Source: Thermoplasmata archaeon
Lineage (GTDB): Archaea > Thermoplasmatota > Thermoplasmata > Thermoplasmatales > Thermoplasmataceae
Assembly (NCBI GenBank): GCA_021850745.1
Contig: JAJZKX010000158.1
Span: 1 to 5,214, forward strand
DNA: 5,214 nt
Reading direction: 5' to 3'
Below, piece after piece: positions 1 to 5,158 of the stretch (position 1 is the stretch's first letter; each line of letters begins with the position of its first letter). The position numbers were made by a program, and so were the translations under genes. The notes under the pieces were generated by a model. The model had not been told where the DNA came from. It made no database searches and saw only the letters and a program-made list of their open reading frames with translations.

Positions 1-145
1 CTTAAGTCCTGCACAGTTGGCCAGGCTTTGTTACCCTCGCAATCAATCGGTTTATACTCCGGGAATATATTAAAAGTGCTGAAATTCGATGATTGGCAAG
101 AAAGTGTCCTGTCTTGAGAATTGAATAGAGGAGAACATCTGATTA
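1..145 (-). pseudogene. Partial, start-less copy of an unrecognised protein (paralogue of the 1401-1682 frame)
   Basis: The minus frame is open from about 275 down to the window edge but contains no ATG; TTG at 200 is the only ordinary start. Over its last 46 or so codons it parallels the minus-strand protein at 1401-1682. Shared residues include CS..F.S..RTL, then STFNIFPEYKPI, then CEGNKAWPTVQDLR; the one change in the near-identical part is Asp to Asn. In the diverged part, four aligned codons (N, T, R, F) differ only by third-base transitions, which supports minus-strand coding in the ancestor. The C-terminus lies outside the window. The residue aligned with the paralogue's internal Met is Gln, so I read this as a 5'-decayed remnant. 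The family is not recognised. Confidence 0.4.
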
Positions 146-165
146 ACTGGCGATGTAAATTTTTC

Positions 166-195
166 TTGTAATACGTGTATATACCTGTATTACAA
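166..195. promoter_or_regulatory. Inverted-repeat element with two overlapping WATAC-NN-GTATW palindromes
   Basis: TTGTAATAC (166-174) and GTATTACAA (187-195) form a perfect 9-base inverted repeat around a 12-base spacer. The spacer itself holds the palindrome GTATATAC (177-184). Read another way, the element is two overlapping sites, AATAC-GT-GTATA (170-181) and TATAC-CT-GTATT (180-191). Related sites occur at 2556-2567 and, imperfectly, at 1746-1757. It could be an operator, a protein-binding site in the repeat, or a TATA element for the minus frame to its left. The role is inferred. Confidence 0.45.
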
Positions 196-343
196 ATCAA
201 GTTAGGAATTTGTATTGGGATTTCTAAATATTTTGTCCAAACCCAAAAAGTAATGGTTTGAATATCGATTGTGAATTATTATTTATGGCAAAATGAGAAT
301 TAACCATTTAAGCGTGCAACTGTTCTATTCCAATAGAGAATGC
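196..343. other. AT-rich gap with no recognised gene
   Basis: This stretch lies between the R1 palindrome and the 3' end of the fic gene. Short open frames are present on both strands, but none has a credible start, promoter or recognisable protein. I see no tRNA, CRISPR repeat or insertion-sequence end here. Confidence 0.5.
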
Positions 344-379
344 AGTGTTTTGAATAAATTTGAGGTAAAGGAAAACACT
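344..379 (-). terminator. Possible hairpin at the 3' end of fic
   Basis: AGTGTTTT (344-351) and AAAACACT (372-379) form a perfect 8-base-pair stem with a 20-base loop. The proximal arm touches the fic stop codon (379-381). No clear T-run follows on the minus strand, so this may be an RNA 3'-end structure rather than a terminator, or chance in AT-rich sequence. Confidence 0.3.
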
Positions 380-1281
380 CACCTCTTCTCTTTAGCCTCG
401 CGATACAGGTTGATTGCTGCCACACTGGTCTTCCACTCCTTGTTCAGGCGGATTCCAGGGATCTCTCCTTGTGTTATTCTGAGGGCAATATACTTCGATG
501 AGTAATCTATCCCAGAGGTTTTTCTCAATTCATTCAGCGGCAGGAGTGTATCTTCCTCAGAACCCACTTTGTCCAGAAGAAAGATCATTGATCTTGCCAT
601 ATTTATTTCCAGGAAATCCTTTAGCTCAGTTGTACCTTTAGATCCCGAACTCTCAAGTGCGTTGAGGTAATCTCTTCTATGTTGAGGAAGAATGTTGACG
701 AATGGCCAGTTATGGTTGAGGAAGTGTATATTGAGCAACAATCTTCCAACTCTCCCATTTCCATCTGAAAACGGGTGTATAGACTCAAAACCATAATGCA
801 TTTCAGCCGCCTGAGAAAACACATCCATCCTGTTCATTTCCATGGCAGTGTAGTCATCTTCCCACCCACTGAGTAGAGAAAGGAGTTTTTCCACCCTTGG
901 AGGGGTATGTTTTGAACCGGTTATTCTTACATTGACTGTCCGCCATTTTCCTGCATCAATAAGGATTCCGCTGAAAATCATATGATGCAAGGTCAATGCA
1001 CTTTGCATGTTCACATCTGAAACTGTTCCTTTCGCCACTTCAATAAGGGCTGATTGATGTTGAATGGTCTCAAGGAGGTCCCTCACCGGCCTGTTTGACA
1101 CAGTCATGCCCTTTTCAATTACAGTCGTCACTTCATCTAAAGTCAGAGTATTACCCTCTATTGCATTCGTTCCCCAGGTGTTAAGTATGAAGGTCTCTTG
1201 AAGTGTCTTATCAGGAAGGCATCTGACTGGACCACGATCGAGGACTTTCTCCCTAAGTTTTCTTAGTATGTCTCTTTCCAT
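379..1281 (-). CDS. Fic-domain protein (class II, self-inhibited) with C-terminal excisionase-like HTH
   Basis: The predicted protein has 300 residues. Fic enzymes usually transfer AMP from ATP to a hydroxyl side chain of a target protein. The catalytic motif HPFSDGNGRVGR is complete at residues 169-180, with catalytic His169 and Arg177 and Arg180. The substrate flap GSKHTPPRV lies at about 122-130. Residues 38-43, TNAIEG, match the class II inhibitory motif (S/T)xxxE(G/N), so Glu42 should block productive ATP binding until relieved. Residues of about 245-300 (LNELRKTSGIDY, ITQGEIPGIRLN, then W283) resemble an excisionase/MerR-type helix-turn-helix; this suggests DNA binding and perhaps autoregulation. 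The frame is open up to 1380, but ATG at 1281 is chosen because Fic homology starts soon after it and a TATA-like box lies about 29 bases upstream, giving a leaderless transcript. The target is unknown. No separate antitoxin is expected for class II. The direct repeats on both sides suggest an accessory gene. Confidence 0.93.
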   Translation of the reverse strand: MERDILRKLREKVLDRGPVRCLPDKTLQETFILNTWGTNAIEGNTLTLDEVTTVIEKGMTVSNRPVRDLLETIQHQSALIEVAKGTVSDVNMQSALTLHHMIFSGILIDAGKWRTVNVRITGSKHTPPRVEKLLSLLSGWEDDYTAMEMNRMDVFSQAAEMHYGFESIHPFSDGNGRVGRLLLNIHFLNHNWPFVNILPQHRRDYLNALESSGSKGTTELKDFLEINMARSMIFLLDKVGSEEDTLLPLNELRKTSGIDYSSKYIALRITQGEIPGIRLNKEWKTSVAAINLYREAKEKR

Positions 1282-1304
1282 AGTTTTATGACTAATACAT
1301 ATTG

Positions 1305-1315
1305 AATATTTAAAG
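1305..1315 (-). promoter_or_regulatory. TATA-like box of fic
   Basis: On the minus strand this reads CTTTAAATATT, close to the archaeal TATA box. Its centre is about 29 bases upstream of the ATG at 1281, which places transcription initiation at or near the start codon. There is no Shine-Dalgarno sequence before that ATG, consistent with a leaderless mRNA. Confidence 0.55.
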
Positions 1316-1400
1316 AAATATGAGTATTTTAATTGTAATAGAGATTTACATACAAAGTAAGGGCAACATTGCCGTGTCAATCATTCGGTACAAGATACAG

Positions 1401-1682
1401 TCATGTTTTCAACTTAGGAATTTTTGAATAAATTTCTGCCTCGTTTCGATAAATCATTGTGGTGTAATAATCCTTGGACAAATCAGTCAGAATTGCTTCC
1501 AGGAGTAAGTCGGATCTTAAGTCCTGCACAGTTGGCCAGGCTTTGTTACCCTCGCAATTAATCGGTTTATACTCCGGGAATATATTAAAAGTGCTTAAGT
1601 TCAATGAAATAGAAAAAAGCGTTCTGCCTGCAGAAATAAATATGGTAGAACATTTGTTTTTCATATATTGGAAAAATTTCAT
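1401..1682 (-). CDS. Hypothetical protein of 93 residues, member of the R1/R2 family
   Basis: I do not recognise this family. The frame ends in TGA at 1401 and runs back to ATG at 1682; a second ATG at 1664 fits the start of similarity with R1 better. Residues 29-56 (around STFNIFPEYKPIN and NKAWPTVQDLR) are almost identical to the remnant at the left edge of the window. The C-terminal third, from about residue 55, looks like one or two amphipathic helices. There is no signal peptide or transmembrane segment that I can defend. Support for coding is the silent-change pattern against R1 and a weak TATA-like sequence about 25 bases upstream. It sits 119 bases upstream of fic on the same strand, but fic has its own promoter-like box. 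It may itself be the truncated C-terminal part of a longer protein. An overlapping plus-strand frame (1474-1707) is less likely. Confidence 0.4.
   Translation of the reverse strand: MKFFQYMKNKCSTIFISAGRTLFSISLNLSTFNIFPEYKPINCEGNKAWPTVQDLRSDLLLEAILTDLSKDYYTTMIYRNEAEIYSKIPKLKT
1516..1655. repeat. Repeat copy R2
   Basis: This is the direct-orientation partner of R1. Identity is 79 of 80 over 1516-1595 and 40 of 60 over 1596-1655, with an abrupt change at 1595/1596. The copy lies inside the minus-strand frame at 1401-1682. With R1 it brackets the fic gene at a repeat-to-repeat distance of 1515 bases. Confidence 0.85.
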
Positions 1683-1702
1683 ATACCGCTTCCAAAAAAT
1701 CA

Positions 1703-1712
1703 GATAATAATT
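1703..1712 (-). promoter_or_regulatory. Weak TATA-like box for the 1401-1682 frame
   Basis: The minus strand reads AATTATTATC, centred about 25 bases upstream of ATG 1682. It fits the leaderless spacing used elsewhere in the window but is a poor match to the consensus and lies in generally AT-rich DNA. Confidence 0.25.
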
Positions 1713-1745
1713 CTATGAACAGTTATCATCAGACCTCTGTACTGA

Positions 1746-1757
1746 TATACTCGTACA
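1746..1757. promoter_or_regulatory. Imperfect WATAC-NN-GTATW palindrome upstream of the MBL-like gene
   Basis: TATAC-TC-GTACA has 4 of 5 symmetric positions. It shares the nine bases ATACTCGTA with the site at 2557-2565. It abuts a TATA-like CATATAAT (1756-1763), so a bound protein could affect transcription of the gene at 1803. The function is inferred. Confidence 0.3.
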
Positions 1758-1794
1758 TATAATGCATAACCCCCTTTCCCAAAAATTGCAAATC

Positions 1795-1803
1795 GTTATA
1801 TTA
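1795..1803 (+). promoter_or_regulatory. TATA-like box favouring the internal start at 1824
   Basis: GTTATATTA is centred about 25 bases upstream of ATG 1824, the spacing expected for a leaderless mRNA starting there. If this is the promoter, the ATG at 1803 would be untranscribed. The alternative box at 1756-1763 would serve ATG 1803 with a leader of roughly 18 bases and no Shine-Dalgarno sequence. Confidence 0.4.
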
Positions 1804-2435
1804 TGTCGATAAGTAGGTACTTCATGTTTGAACCCATTTCTAAGAACATATTCAGATGGGGGACCATCGATGGAGAATCTGGCATATTGATGTACTCACA
1901 TTTACTTTTGAAGGATGATAAAGCTGTTTTAATCGATCCTCTTGCAATGCCAAAACTTCTACAAATGGTCAAAGTGCTCGGTGAACCTGAAGCAGTTATA
2001 ATGACCAATTACCCACATTTGCGCGGAAGCCCCCTAATTTCAAGACAATGGAATATTCCTTTGTTTATTCCAAGCATAAAAGAGGCTGACGAGGACGAGG
2101 CCATTACCAACATGTTCATAGATCTATACAATATGAAACACGGTCAGCAGTATGGTGAATCTACAAAACTGCCTCTTGGAATAAAAGCCCACATTATTCC
2201 TGGCCGGCATGAATTTGCTCTGACTTTCGGGGATTACTTGATGGTTGGCGACTCAGCCTATGGAATCGATGGTAAACTGAATTTTTATCCGGGTGGTATT
2301 TGGCCTGACGAAAATGGCAGCAAGGCACGTTCCACTGCAGAAGCTTTGAGTCCAATAATAAGAAAAACAGGAGCCAAAGGACTTTTGTCTGGGCATATGG
2401 AGGATATTCCTTCAGGACTTCAGGAAATGATATAG
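1803..2435 (+). CDS. Metallo-beta-lactamase-fold protein with a degenerate metal-binding motif
   Basis: The predicted protein has 210 residues and the layout of the metallo-beta-lactamase fold. An N-terminal strand pair GHLLLKD/AVLIDP-type element lies at about 31-46. Next comes TNYPHLRG at 68-75, where the family normally has THxHxDHxG, then PGRHEF (133-138), LMVGDSAYG (146-154) and LLSGHMED (194-201). Of the usual ligands, only His72, His136, Asp150 and His198 have plausible counterparts; the first His is Asn69 and the Asp-His pair is Leu-Arg. Hydrolase activity is therefore doubtful; a single-metal, altered or non-catalytic role is possible. The length suits a minimal MBL domain, and no signal peptide is seen. 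I give the longest ATG frame; ATG 1824 (MFEPISKNIF) has the better-placed TATA box and may be the true start. The gene stands alone between repeats R2 and R3, and R3-like sequence begins 15 bases after its stop. Confidence 0.8.
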   Translation: MSISRYFMFEPISKNIFRWGTIDGESGILMYSHLLLKDDKAVLIDPLAMPKLLQMVKVLGEPEAVIMTNYPHLRGSPLISRQWNIPLFIPSIKEADEDEAITNMFIDLYNMKHGQQYGESTKLPLGIKAHIIPGRHEFALTFGDYLMVGDSAYGIDGKLNFYPGGIWPDENGSKARSTAEALSPIIRKTGAKGLLSGHMEDIPSGLQEMI

Positions 2436-2486
2436 CAAACCAGTATCCTAAATATTTTGGAAGTGCTGAAAGTATGACTTTATTGG

Positions 2487-2506
2487 GAGGGCCCTCTCTT
2501 TAAAGA
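2487..2506. other. Two adjacent perfect 10-base palindromes
   Basis: GAGGGCCCTC (2487-2496) is followed directly by TCTTTAAAGA (2497-2506). The first is markedly GC-rich for this AT-rich gap between convergent genes. It could be a protein-binding site or part of a 3'-end signal for the gene ending at 2435. Neither palindrome has the loop expected of a stable hairpin. R1 and R2 do not share them. Confidence 0.4.
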
Positions 2507-2549
2507 ATTGAACATTTGTGAATAATCTGCCATTTGGGCGTTATATTTT

Positions 2550-2567
2550 TATTGCAATACTCGTATT
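2550..2567. promoter_or_regulatory. Overlapping palindromes TATTGCAATA and AATAC-TC-GTATT
   Basis: TATTGCAATA (2550-2559) is a perfect palindrome and overlaps AATAC-TC-GTATT (2556-2567), the clearest single copy of the WATAC-NN-GTATW motif in the window. TTATATTTTT (2541-2550) just before it is TATA-like on the plus strand, but no convincing gene follows. This is the R3 counterpart of the R1 element at 166-195. Confidence 0.4.
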
Positions 2568-2684
2568 CGCCTGCATTAGAAAGTATGCCAGGAACAAGTG
2601 GGAGAACTTTACAACAATCTTCTCCACGCCCACAAGATGGCAAATTAATTGATAGATTGCAACTTTTATTGTACTAAAATTAAG

Positions 2685-3572
2685 TCAAGACTGGTAGATT
2701 CCAACGGAATGGCTATCAGGCAGGAATGTGTACAACTTCTGCAATTTTTCATCAAAGGTCAGTGTATGGCTTCCATATTCTGTTTTGACCTCTTGAACAA
2801 CTTCAAGAGTTTTTCCATTGTAGACCTGCACTAGCCCAGGTTCGCCAATGCTGCAATATACGAGGTCTTGTTTCCTGTTATACCAGAGTACATCAGGTGG
2901 CCCTTTCAATTTAGCCTTTGGGCCAATTTTCATTTCCATTAGGTCTATAGAAACAAGTACGGCGTCGTCACATGCAACTAAAGCGGTATTTCCAGCAATG
3001 GCAAGTCCATGGGGCCCTTTCTGATCAACGCTGAAGAATCTAGTTCTTTTGAAGTCCTTCGCGGAAATGAACTCAACACCGGGCGGATCCATAATATTGA
3101 CAACAAACTCATCGCTTTCTTTCCTATAGGTGCTCCATCTAGGTCTTCCACTGAGTTCAAGAGAGGCAATAATTTCACCTGTCTTCTGGCTGTGGAATCT
3201 TGCGTAATTGTCACCGACATCAGCAGTCATGAGGATCTCCCTTACGCTGTCAACTGCTAAACCATTGGGCTTCTTTCCGGTTTTGAATTTCTTCTCTACT
3301 TTCAGGGTAACAGGGTCTATGACAAGGATATGGCCGTCAGTTCTTGAGGCAGCAAAGACTTTTTTCGTGTTTGGATCGAACACTACGCCACTTCCGCCAG
3401 AACAATCGGGTATGGTTTTTATCCATCTGTCTTCATTGCCATCCAGCACTTCAACAGTCCCAGAGCTGGTATGGGCCACGAAGACCCTGCCCGTGGCCTG
3501 GTCAACATCTGCATGATCGAACTCGCACTCCTTCTCAGCTGGGAGTTCCCTTCCAACCTTAAAATTCAACAA
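2685..3572 (-). CDS. Seven-bladed YncE/YVTN-type beta-propeller protein
   Basis: The predicted protein has 295 residues. Seven repeats of about 42 residues share a hydrophobic-strand pattern: RVFVAHTSSGTVEVLD (29-44), KVFAASRTDGHILVID (71-86), and blades near 112-128, 155-170, 196-210, 237-252 and 279-294. Seven such blades close one propeller, so the protein looks complete. There is no signal peptide or membrane segment, so it is probably cytosolic. Propellers of this kind act as binding scaffolds; the ligand cannot be read from sequence. The start given is TTG at 3572; no ATG is available near the N-terminus. GAGG at 3584-3587 is 11 bases before TTG 3572 and 5 before an in-frame ATA at 3578. 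The gene follows the ChrB-like gene by 32 bases and is almost certainly co-transcribed, suggesting a shared role, perhaps in oxyanion or metal stress. It converges on the MBL-like gene. Confidence 0.88.
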   Translation of the reverse strand: MLNFKVGRELPAEKECEFDHADVDQATGRVFVAHTSSGTVEVLDGNEDRWIKTIPDCSGGSGVVFDPNTKKVFAASRTDGHILVIDPVTLKVEKKFKTGKKPNGLAVDSVREILMTADVGDNYARFHSQKTGEIIASLELSGRPRWSTYRKESDEFVVNIMDPPGVEFISAKDFKRTRFFSVDQKGPHGLAIAGNTALVACDDAVLVSIDLMEMKIGPKAKLKGPPDVLWYNRKQDLVYCSIGEPGLVQVYNGKTLEVVQEVKTEYGSHTLTFDEKLQKLYTFLPDSHSVGIYQS

Positions 3573-3583
3573 CTGTATCTTTT

Positions 3584-3587
3584 CCTC
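3584..3587 (-). promoter_or_regulatory. Shine-Dalgarno-like GAGG before the propeller gene
   Basis: The minus strand reads GAGGAAAAGATACAG before TTG 3572. The 11-base gap to TTG is long, while the in-frame ATA at 3578 is 5 bases away. A Shine-Dalgarno sequence fits an internal operon gene, which cannot be leaderless. Confidence 0.45.
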
Positions 3588-3604
3588 TATGAGTTAACAG
3601 GAAT

Positions 3605-4090
3605 TCATTTCCTGGCATGTTCGAGCTTGGCATTTCCCTCAATTTTCCCTTTTACATAAGCATACATTGCATCGTAAAAAGGGAACTGTAGCTTCATATT
3701 CTCATGGTCATCCTTTGCAATTTCCCTGAATCCAAGGGCAGCAGCTTCAAGACCAGCAGACTCAGGCGGGGCATCTGGCATGTTTGCATCAGCTCCCCTT
3801 ACAATCCTGGCAAATTCAAGAAGAGCTGCATCTTTGAGATTGTACTTCCGTATTACGGCATCGAAGCTCACGTATTCTTTTCCATTTTCTTCATAATGGA
3901 ACAATTCAGCCCCGGGCGTATCAAAGGGTATGGCATCTTCTTTACTTGCCACGTCAAGAACTTTTTCTTTCGGCACAAAAAGAAATACAGGATCTTTATC
4001 CACAAATCTTGAGATTACCCAGGGGCATGCAATTCTATCAACCTTGGCTTTTTCTCTAGTTACCCACTTCATCTGACTCACTGCTGACAT
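3605..4090 (-). CDS. ChrB C-terminal-domain (chromate resistance) protein, stand-alone
   Basis: The predicted protein has 161 residues. It matches the ChrB C-terminal domain (PF09828) nearly end to end: WVTREKAKVDRIACPW (9-24, with Cys22), FLFVPKEKV (36-44), IPFDTPGAELFH (54-65), IVRGADANMPDAPPESAGL (96-114), KDDHENM (126-132) and YDAMYAY (139-145). The Cys-Thr/Ser-Phe-Asp usual in the family is VSFD here (74-77). In bacteria, ChrB is a sensor and regulator linked to the chromate exporter ChrA; this protein lacks the N-terminal regulatory part and no chrA is in view, so chromate export is not shown. There is no signal peptide, despite the family's occasional 'exported' label. Possible starts are TTG 4102, ATG 4090 and ATG 4072. 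I use 4090, the first ATG; 4072 (MKWVTREK) starts exactly at the domain and has a nearby GTGA. It is the first gene of an operon with the propeller gene. Confidence 0.88.
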   Translation of the reverse strand: MSAVSQMKWVTREKAKVDRIACPWVISRFVDKDPVFLFVPKEKVLDVASKEDAIPFDTPGAELFHYEENGKEYVSFDAVIRKYNLKDAALLEFARIVRGADANMPDAPPESAGLEAAALGFREIAKDDHENMKLQFPFYDAMYAYVKGKIEGNAKLEHARK

Positions 4091-4099
4091 TTTTCGTGG

Positions 4100-4109
4100 C
4101 AATAAAATG
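4100..4109 (-). promoter_or_regulatory. TATA-like sequence upstream of the ChrB-like gene
   Basis: The minus strand reads CATTTTATTG. Its centre is about 32 bases from ATG 4072 but only about 15 from ATG 4090, so if real it favours the shorter protein. The match to consensus is moderate. Confidence 0.35.
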
Positions 4110-4279
4110 ATTTGTATGTTCTATGACTCTCCCAATTGCTTAGGGAAAAGAAGGGGCCAGAGTTTCACTTTAAAATTACCACATTAGGTTAAAACCAGAG
4201 TGTTAAGGTGTATGGGGTGGAAAAGTAGAGGGACGCCAGGTTTATGGTAAAGTACTGCCCGACAAACTGGCAGCAAATA

Positions 4280-4288
4280 AAATATATC
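4280..4288 (+). promoter_or_regulatory. TATA-like box in the divergent gap, upstream of the AIM24-family gene
   Basis: AAATATATC is the best plus-strand TATA match in the 262-base gap between the divergent genes. It would give a leader of about 55 bases before ATG 4365. GTTATTT at 4339-4345, about 23 bases from the ATG, is a weaker but better-spaced leaderless alternative. Apart from the small arms CTGCC/GGCAG (4255-4259 and 4269-4273), I see nothing else of note in 4110-4364. Confidence 0.35.
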
Positions 4289-4364
4289 ATGAACCTGGAA
4301 ATTGTCTGGAATTCCCTCAGAGATAAGGAATCACATCGTTATTTCTGAATTCTAATATTTGGCC

Positions 4365-5060
4365 ATGAAATTTGAGATTAAGTATAAGCCAAGTTACTCA
4401 CTTCTCACGGTGGAGCTTGACCAGGGAGAAAAAATAACTGCCGAAGCGGGTTCGATGACATATATGGATCCAACCATAGAAGTTAAAACCACAATGAGGG
4501 AACGAAGTCTCCTGCACACAATAGGCATAGCAATCATAGGTGGACAGTCTTTTTTTGTCAATCACTTCATTGGGCCAGGAAATGTTGCCTTTGTATCTGC
4601 ACCAGTGGGGGATATTGAAAAATTGCAGGTAACCCCATCCGCCGGAATGATTATTCAGAAGAGCGCTTATGTTGCCTCCACAGGGGACCTTGACCTTGAT
4701 GTGAAATGGGAAGGCTTTGCAAAAGGGCTGTTCGGACAGGGATTATTTATGCTGAAGGTAAAAGGAAACGGAGACCTTTTCATCAATACCTTCGGAGCAA
4801 TAGATGTGCATGAACTGAAGGCTGGCGAAATGCTCGTGGTTGATAATTACCATCTGGTTGGGTTCTCAGAGACATGCAGATATCGCGTAACAAAATTTGG
4901 CGGCCTAAAAGAGACTATCCTGAGCGGTGAAGGGTTTGTGACACAGATCACAGGTCCGGGCTTTGTGTATATCCAGACAAAGAACATGAGGGAATTTGTG
5001 GACTGGCTTTGGACTCTCCTTGAACCAAGGGTGAGGAATCTGCAGGTTAGGGCAAGATGA
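4365..5060 (+). CDS. AIM24 / TIGR00266 family protein
   Basis: The predicted protein has 231 residues, within the usual size for the family. It matches the AIM24 domain (PF01987) along its length: EIKYKPSYSLLTVEL (4-18), ITAEAGSMTYMD (24-35, the typical AEAGSM start motif), GGQSFFVNHF (59-68, Gly-rich turn), GLFGQGLFMLKVKGNGDLFI (121-140), VVDNYHLVGF (158-167) and TGPGFVYIQT (196-205). The fold is a beta-rich double-stranded helix with no signal peptide. In yeast mitochondria, Aim24 supports inner-membrane organisation; the role of prokaryotic members is not settled and no enzyme activity is established. ATG 4365 is chosen over an in-frame TTG at 4359 that adds only two residues. It is transcribed alone here, divergent from the ChrB-like operon. 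Confidence 0.92.
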   Translation: MKFEIKYKPSYSLLTVELDQGEKITAEAGSMTYMDPTIEVKTTMRERSLLHTIGIAIIGGQSFFVNHFIGPGNVAFVSAPVGDIEKLQVTPSAGMIIQKSAYVASTGDLDLDVKWEGFAKGLFGQGLFMLKVKGNGDLFINTFGAIDVHELKAGEMLVVDNYHLVGFSETCRYRVTKFGGLKETILSGEGFVTQITGPGFVYIQTKNMREFVDWLWTLLEPRVRNLQVRAR

Positions 5061-5158
5061 CAATTCTTCTGTACAATCATATGCATAGAAGTCACCCAGA
5101 AACAGCTAATTCAATGAAACCTGAATTTATTGTTAGAGATGGCTAATCCATAGGAATC

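Larger units (their letters stand above)
1..195. repeat. Repeat copy R1, cut by the window start
   Basis: Bases 1-80 match 1516-1595 (R2) at 79 of 80 positions, in the same orientation; the only difference is C at 44 against T at 1559. Bases 81-140 still match 1596-1655 at 40 of 60, and the likeness then ends. R1 also aligns with a decayed third copy, R3, at a nearly constant offset: 64-84 with 2451-2471 (18 of 21 over 64-84), 117-125 with 2504-2512 (9 of 9), and 166-195 with 2552-2581. The left end lies outside the window, so the true length is unknown. Confidence 0.85.
2451..2581. repeat. Decayed third repeat copy R3
   Basis: This stretch aligns with R1 at an almost constant offset of 2386-2387. 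Bases 2451-2471 against 64-84 match at 18 of 21, including the 11 bases AAGTGCTGAAA. AGAATTGAA at 2504-2512 equals 117-125. Bases 2552-2583 against 166-197 match at 23 of 32 and include the palindromic element. Between these anchors identity is only about half. The minus frame is broken by a stop at 2480-2482, so the protein is not preserved. The part matching 1-60 of R1 is absent, its place taken by the end of the MBL-like gene. Confidence 0.55.

Noticed and set aside
293..505. Plus-strand frame of 70 residues starting in the gap and running into fic
   Set aside because: Most of it is antisense to the fic C-terminus, and no promoter or family features were seen.
1..1595. R1 and R2 as terminal repeats of a composite transposon carrying fic
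   Set aside because: The repeats contain no transposase or resolvable inverted ends, and no target duplication is visible; only a repeat relationship can be claimed.
1474..1707. Plus-strand frame of 77 residues through R2
   Set aside because: Changes between R1 and R2 are silent more often in the minus frame. In the plus frame the single difference in the 80-base core gives Leu against Ser.
2585..2677. A 30-residue plus-strand frame (starting MPGTSGRTLQQ) after the TATA-like TTATATTTTT at 2541-2550
   Set aside because: It is short, has no recognised homology, no Shine-Dalgarno sequence, and a spacing of over 35 bases from the box. It overlaps the expected 3' end of the convergent propeller transcript.
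3009..3659. Several plus-strand frames opposite the propeller and ChrB-like genes
   Set aside because: They are antisense shadows of clearly homologous minus-strand proteins and show no family features of their own.
5071..5090. Resemblance to the 1753-1770 element (GTACA followed by ATGCATA)
   Set aside because: It needs gaps, the shared parts are short AT-rich palindromes, and no repeat core lies beside it; probably chance.
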